NCBI GenBank assembly: GCA_900541395.1
Contig: UQJT01000067.1
Span: forward strand, 1 to 7,563
DNA length: 7,563 nt
Reading direction: 5' to 3'
Origin: an uncultured Desulfovibrio sp.
Lineage (GTDB): Bacteria > Desulfobacterota > Desulfovibrionia > Desulfovibrionales > Desulfovibrionaceae
The number at the start of each line of letters is the position of its first letter. Position 1 is the stretch's first letter. Below, in pieces: positions 6,012 to 7,563 of this stretch. The position numbers and the translations under genes were made by a program. The notes beneath the pieces were generated by a model. It was not told where the DNA came from and made no database searches. It was given only the letters and a program-made list of their open reading frames with translations.

Positions 6012-6089
6012 AGGGCCTGTGGGCCAACGGCGCTTATCGGGCGGGAAAATCAGGGCCTTCTCCAAAGTAACCGCATCCGAAGGAGTAAA

Positions 6090-6109
6090 GCGACATGACG
6101 GCATGTCGC
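6090..6109 (+). repeat. 8-bp stem tetraloop hairpin in the CarD-gene 3' region
   Basis: GCGACATG (6090-6097) pairs exactly with CATGTCGC (6102-6109) around ACGG. An AGGAG at 6081-6085 precedes an ATG at 6095 within the stem, which opens a seven-codon frame ending at 6118. It may be a 3' UTR structure, a mini-ORF, or chance. Confidence 0.5.
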
Positions 6110-6173
6110 GCCCGGTGAAGCGGAGAGAGCGCCCCCCGAAGCCTGACGACGAAGGCCGGGAACATACGTCCGT

Positions 6174-6204
6174 GCGGACCGCGCCGTATCGGTCGCGCTT
6201 TTTT
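6174..6204 (+). terminator. Rho-independent terminator after the CarD gene
   Basis: GCG-GACCG (6174-6181) pairs with CGGTC-CGC (6190-6198, one bulged G at 6195) around an eight-base loop, followed by six T (6199-6204). It lies 163 bases after the CarD stop and before the transporter gene. Confidence 0.7.
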
Positions 6205-6288
6205 CCTTCCGCTCCGAGGGAGTGACAAGCTCTCTCCCGCATGTTACCGATTCCGGCAGCGCATGATTTTCACGGGGCGAGGGGCGCA

Positions 6289-7191
6289 ATGTCGGGAATG
6301 GAACTGGGAATCGTCTTTGCGCTGTCCACGGCTTTTTCGTGGGCCCTGGCGGGCGTTATCCACACATCGGCTTCGCGCCTGGTGGGCATCGGAACCCTTA
6401 TGCTGGTGCGCCAACCCCTAGCCACCGCGGCCCTCGGCGTATGTTGCCTGCTGCTGGGACGGCTGTTGCCGCCGTCGCCCCACCTGTTCTGGCTGGCGGC
6501 CGCCTCGGGCCTGTGCGGGATCATCATCGGCGACGCCTGTTTCTACGCCGGGGCCCTGAGCATGGGGCTGCGCCCCACCCAGGTGTGTCAATCGCTGTCG
6601 GCCAGTTTCACCGCTCTGCTCGGCGCGCTCTTTCTGGACGAGCGTATCGGCCTCCAGGGATGGACGGGGATGGCGGTGGCCACCTGCGGGGTCATTTTGG
6701 TGGTCGTATCGGAACAACGGGACGCTCACAACCCGCCCCTGGACAAACGCCGCCGCAACCGGGGGCTGATGTTCGCCTTGATGTCCGCCCTGTTTCTGGC
6801 CGCGGGCATGATCTTTTCCAAACAGGCCCTGGACGACGGCATGGGGGCGCTGCCCCTGGCTTTTTATCGCAACGCCATTTCCACCGGCGTCATCTGGGCC
6901 GCGGGCCTCGCGCGCGGCGCGATACGGCCCGCCTTCGGCGCGCTGCGCGCCAATCCCGGCGTTATCAGGTTGTTTCTGCTCGGCTGCCTATTCGGCCCCG
7001 CCGGGGGCATCTGGCTGTCCTGCGTGGCCCTGGAGTATCTGCCCGCCGCCGTCGCCTCCATGCTCATCGAACTGGAGCCCATCGCCCTGCTTATCATCCT
7101 GGGCGTTATGGAACGGCGCGTGCCCGCCCGCAATTCCATTCTGGGGGCCATAATCGCCTGCGCAGGCGCGGCCGTTCTGCTGTCGCGCTGA
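6289..7191 (+). CDS. EamA/DMT-family inner-membrane transporter
   Basis: A membrane protein of 300 residues, the usual length for drug/metabolite transporters with ten helices from two EamA repeats (about residues 6-140 and 157-298). Hydrophobic segments are spaced along the whole chain. DACFYAGALSMGLRPTQVCQSL followed by FTALLGALFLDERIGLQGW is a typical repeat-1 end, and ALEYLPAAVASMLIELEPI followed by LGVMERRVPARNSILGA is its repeat-2 counterpart. The basic loop DKRRRNRG (152-159) between the repeats fits a cytoplasmic location. The family exports or takes up amino acids, sugars-phosphates and other metabolites; the substrate here cannot be told. The start at 6289 is chosen because GAGG stands six bases upstream; ATG 6241 has no close site and ATG 6298 a poor one. 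The gene lies downstream of a terminator, so it probably has its own promoter, which I could not place. Confidence 0.88.
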   Translation: MSGMELGIVFALSTAFSWALAGVIHTSASRLVGIGTLMLVRQPLATAALGVCCLLLGRLLPPSPHLFWLAAASGLCGIIIGDACFYAGALSMGLRPTQVCQSLSASFTALLGALFLDERIGLQGWTGMAVATCGVILVVVSEQRDAHNPPLDKRRRNRGLMFALMSALFLAAGMIFSKQALDDGMGALPLAFYRNAISTGVIWAAGLARGAIRPAFGALRANPGVIRLFLLGCLFGPAGGIWLSCVALEYLPAAVASMLIELEPIALLIILGVMERRVPARNSILGAIIACAGAAVLLSR

Positions 7192-7284
7192 ACGGCCGCG
7201 CCCCGCATAACGCGCGGCAACGACCGGCGTCTTCCACGCCCATCCCTGACCCCAAAACGATTTTTCCACGCGCGAAGCCCGGCC

Positions 7285-7310
7285 GGGGGGGCGGATTCTG
7301 CCGCCCCCCC
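7285..7310 (+). repeat. Perfect 10-bp GC hairpin after the transporter gene
   Basis: GGGGGGGCGG (7285-7294) pairs with CCGCCCCCCC (7301-7310) around ATTCTG. It lies 93 bases after the transporter stop, but no T run follows on either strand, so it is a terminator-like structure without the tail. Its G7 and C9 runs are also likely places for sequencing or slippage errors. Confidence 0.6.
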
Positions 7311-7349
7311 CCGCTCATCCGCGTCCGCTGTTCTTCAATATCATAAGCG

Positions 7350-7360
7350 TTGATAATCAA
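7350..7360. promoter_or_regulatory. Inverted repeat TTGATAATCAA / GATAAT promoter-like site
   Basis: TTGAT and ATCAA flank a single A, 67 bases before the last start codon. The arms equal FNR-box half-sites but without the usual four-base spacer, so FNR binding is not claimed. GATAAT (7352-7357) inside it is five of six with a -10 box; no good -35 is seen. Confidence 0.3.
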
Positions 7361-7426
7361 ACACTTTACTCTTGGTTTGCGCTACGTTGCGTCCATCACC
7401 TTCATCCCCTTTTTTGGGAGGACACA

Positions 7427-7563
7427 ATGACGGACAAACGCAAAACCAAAACAACGCCGCACGCGGCGCCGTTCCCTGACGAAAAAAACGCCCAGCCCCA
7501 TTATCAGGACCTTATCGACCCCGCTGTCGTCAAACCCACTCCCCGCCCCACGCGCCCCAATGC
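7427..7563 (+). CDS. Unrecognised protein, N-terminal 45 codons (3' partial)
   Basis: An open frame starting at ATG 7427 runs off the right edge. GGGAGG ends five to six bases upstream, the strongest ribosome binding site in the window, which supports a real gene. The visible residues are hydrophilic and rich in Lys, Thr and Pro: MTDKRKTKTTPHAAP, later YQDLIDPAVVKPTPRPTRPN. There is no signal peptide, membrane segment or known domain, and the segment is probably a disordered N-terminal arm. The function cannot be told from this part. The 235-base gap upstream, with an AT-rich patch at 7335-7375, suggests its own promoter. Confidence 0.7.
   Translation, partial: MTDKRKTKTTPHAAPFPDEKNAQPHYQDLIDPAVVKPTPRPTRPN

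Noticed and set aside
6339..7346. 335-codon plus-strand frame overlapping the transporter
   Set aside because: It is a Pro/Arg/Gly-rich shadow in another frame of an obvious ten-helix membrane protein.
7427..7563. Catalase N-terminus
   Set aside because: The opening MTDKRK resembles some catalases, but the family sequence that should follow (GAPV.DNQN) is absent.

Overview
The window is GC-rich (roughly 60-65%) bacterial chromosome, most likely from a Desulfovibrionaceae-type sulfate reducer. The best evidence for this is the adenylate kinase: its LID domain carries Cys129, His135, Cys151 and Cys154, the metal-binding set known from the Desulfovibrio gigas enzyme. This assignment is inferred from motifs; no search was run.

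Layout. (1) Positions 2-2504, plus strand: a tightly coupled operon. It begins with a gene already open at the left edge, whose reading frame joins the end of a CoA-binding (YccU-like) domain to a YkgJ-type cysteine-cluster domain. A J-domain protein with a long Arg/Glu-rich linker follows, then adenylate kinase (adk). Both junctions are ATGA overlaps. (2) Positions 2505-3192: about 690 bases without a convincing ordinary gene. They hold several hairpins, a strong terminator (2708-2756), an AT-rich promoter-like patch with a perfect 12-base palindrome, and a 55-base (GA)n microsatellite. (3) Positions 3193-3582, plus strand: a small helical protein of unknown function, directly downstream of the microsatellite. 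(4) Positions 3708-4881, minus strand: ruvC and, upstream of it, a beta-carbonic anhydrase gene, separated by 82 bases that contain a perfect 14-base palindrome. (5) Positions 4882-5489: a 608-base divergent regulatory region. (6) Positions 5490-6011, plus strand: a CarD-family transcription regulator, ending in a terminator near 6204. (7) Positions 6289-7191, plus strand: an EamA/DMT ten-helix transporter. (8) From 7427: the first 45 codons of an unrecognised gene with a good ribosome binding site.

Most of the genes are housekeeping: nucleotide metabolism, recombination, CO2 hydration, transcription control and transport. The strongest unusual signal is the (GA)27 tract. It sits in a short leader reading frame placed so that a change of one repeat unit would move the leader stop codon onto the start of the downstream gene. 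This looks like a possible slipped-strand phase-variation switch acting through translational coupling. It is a hypothesis from frame arithmetic; variation in tract length has not been shown.
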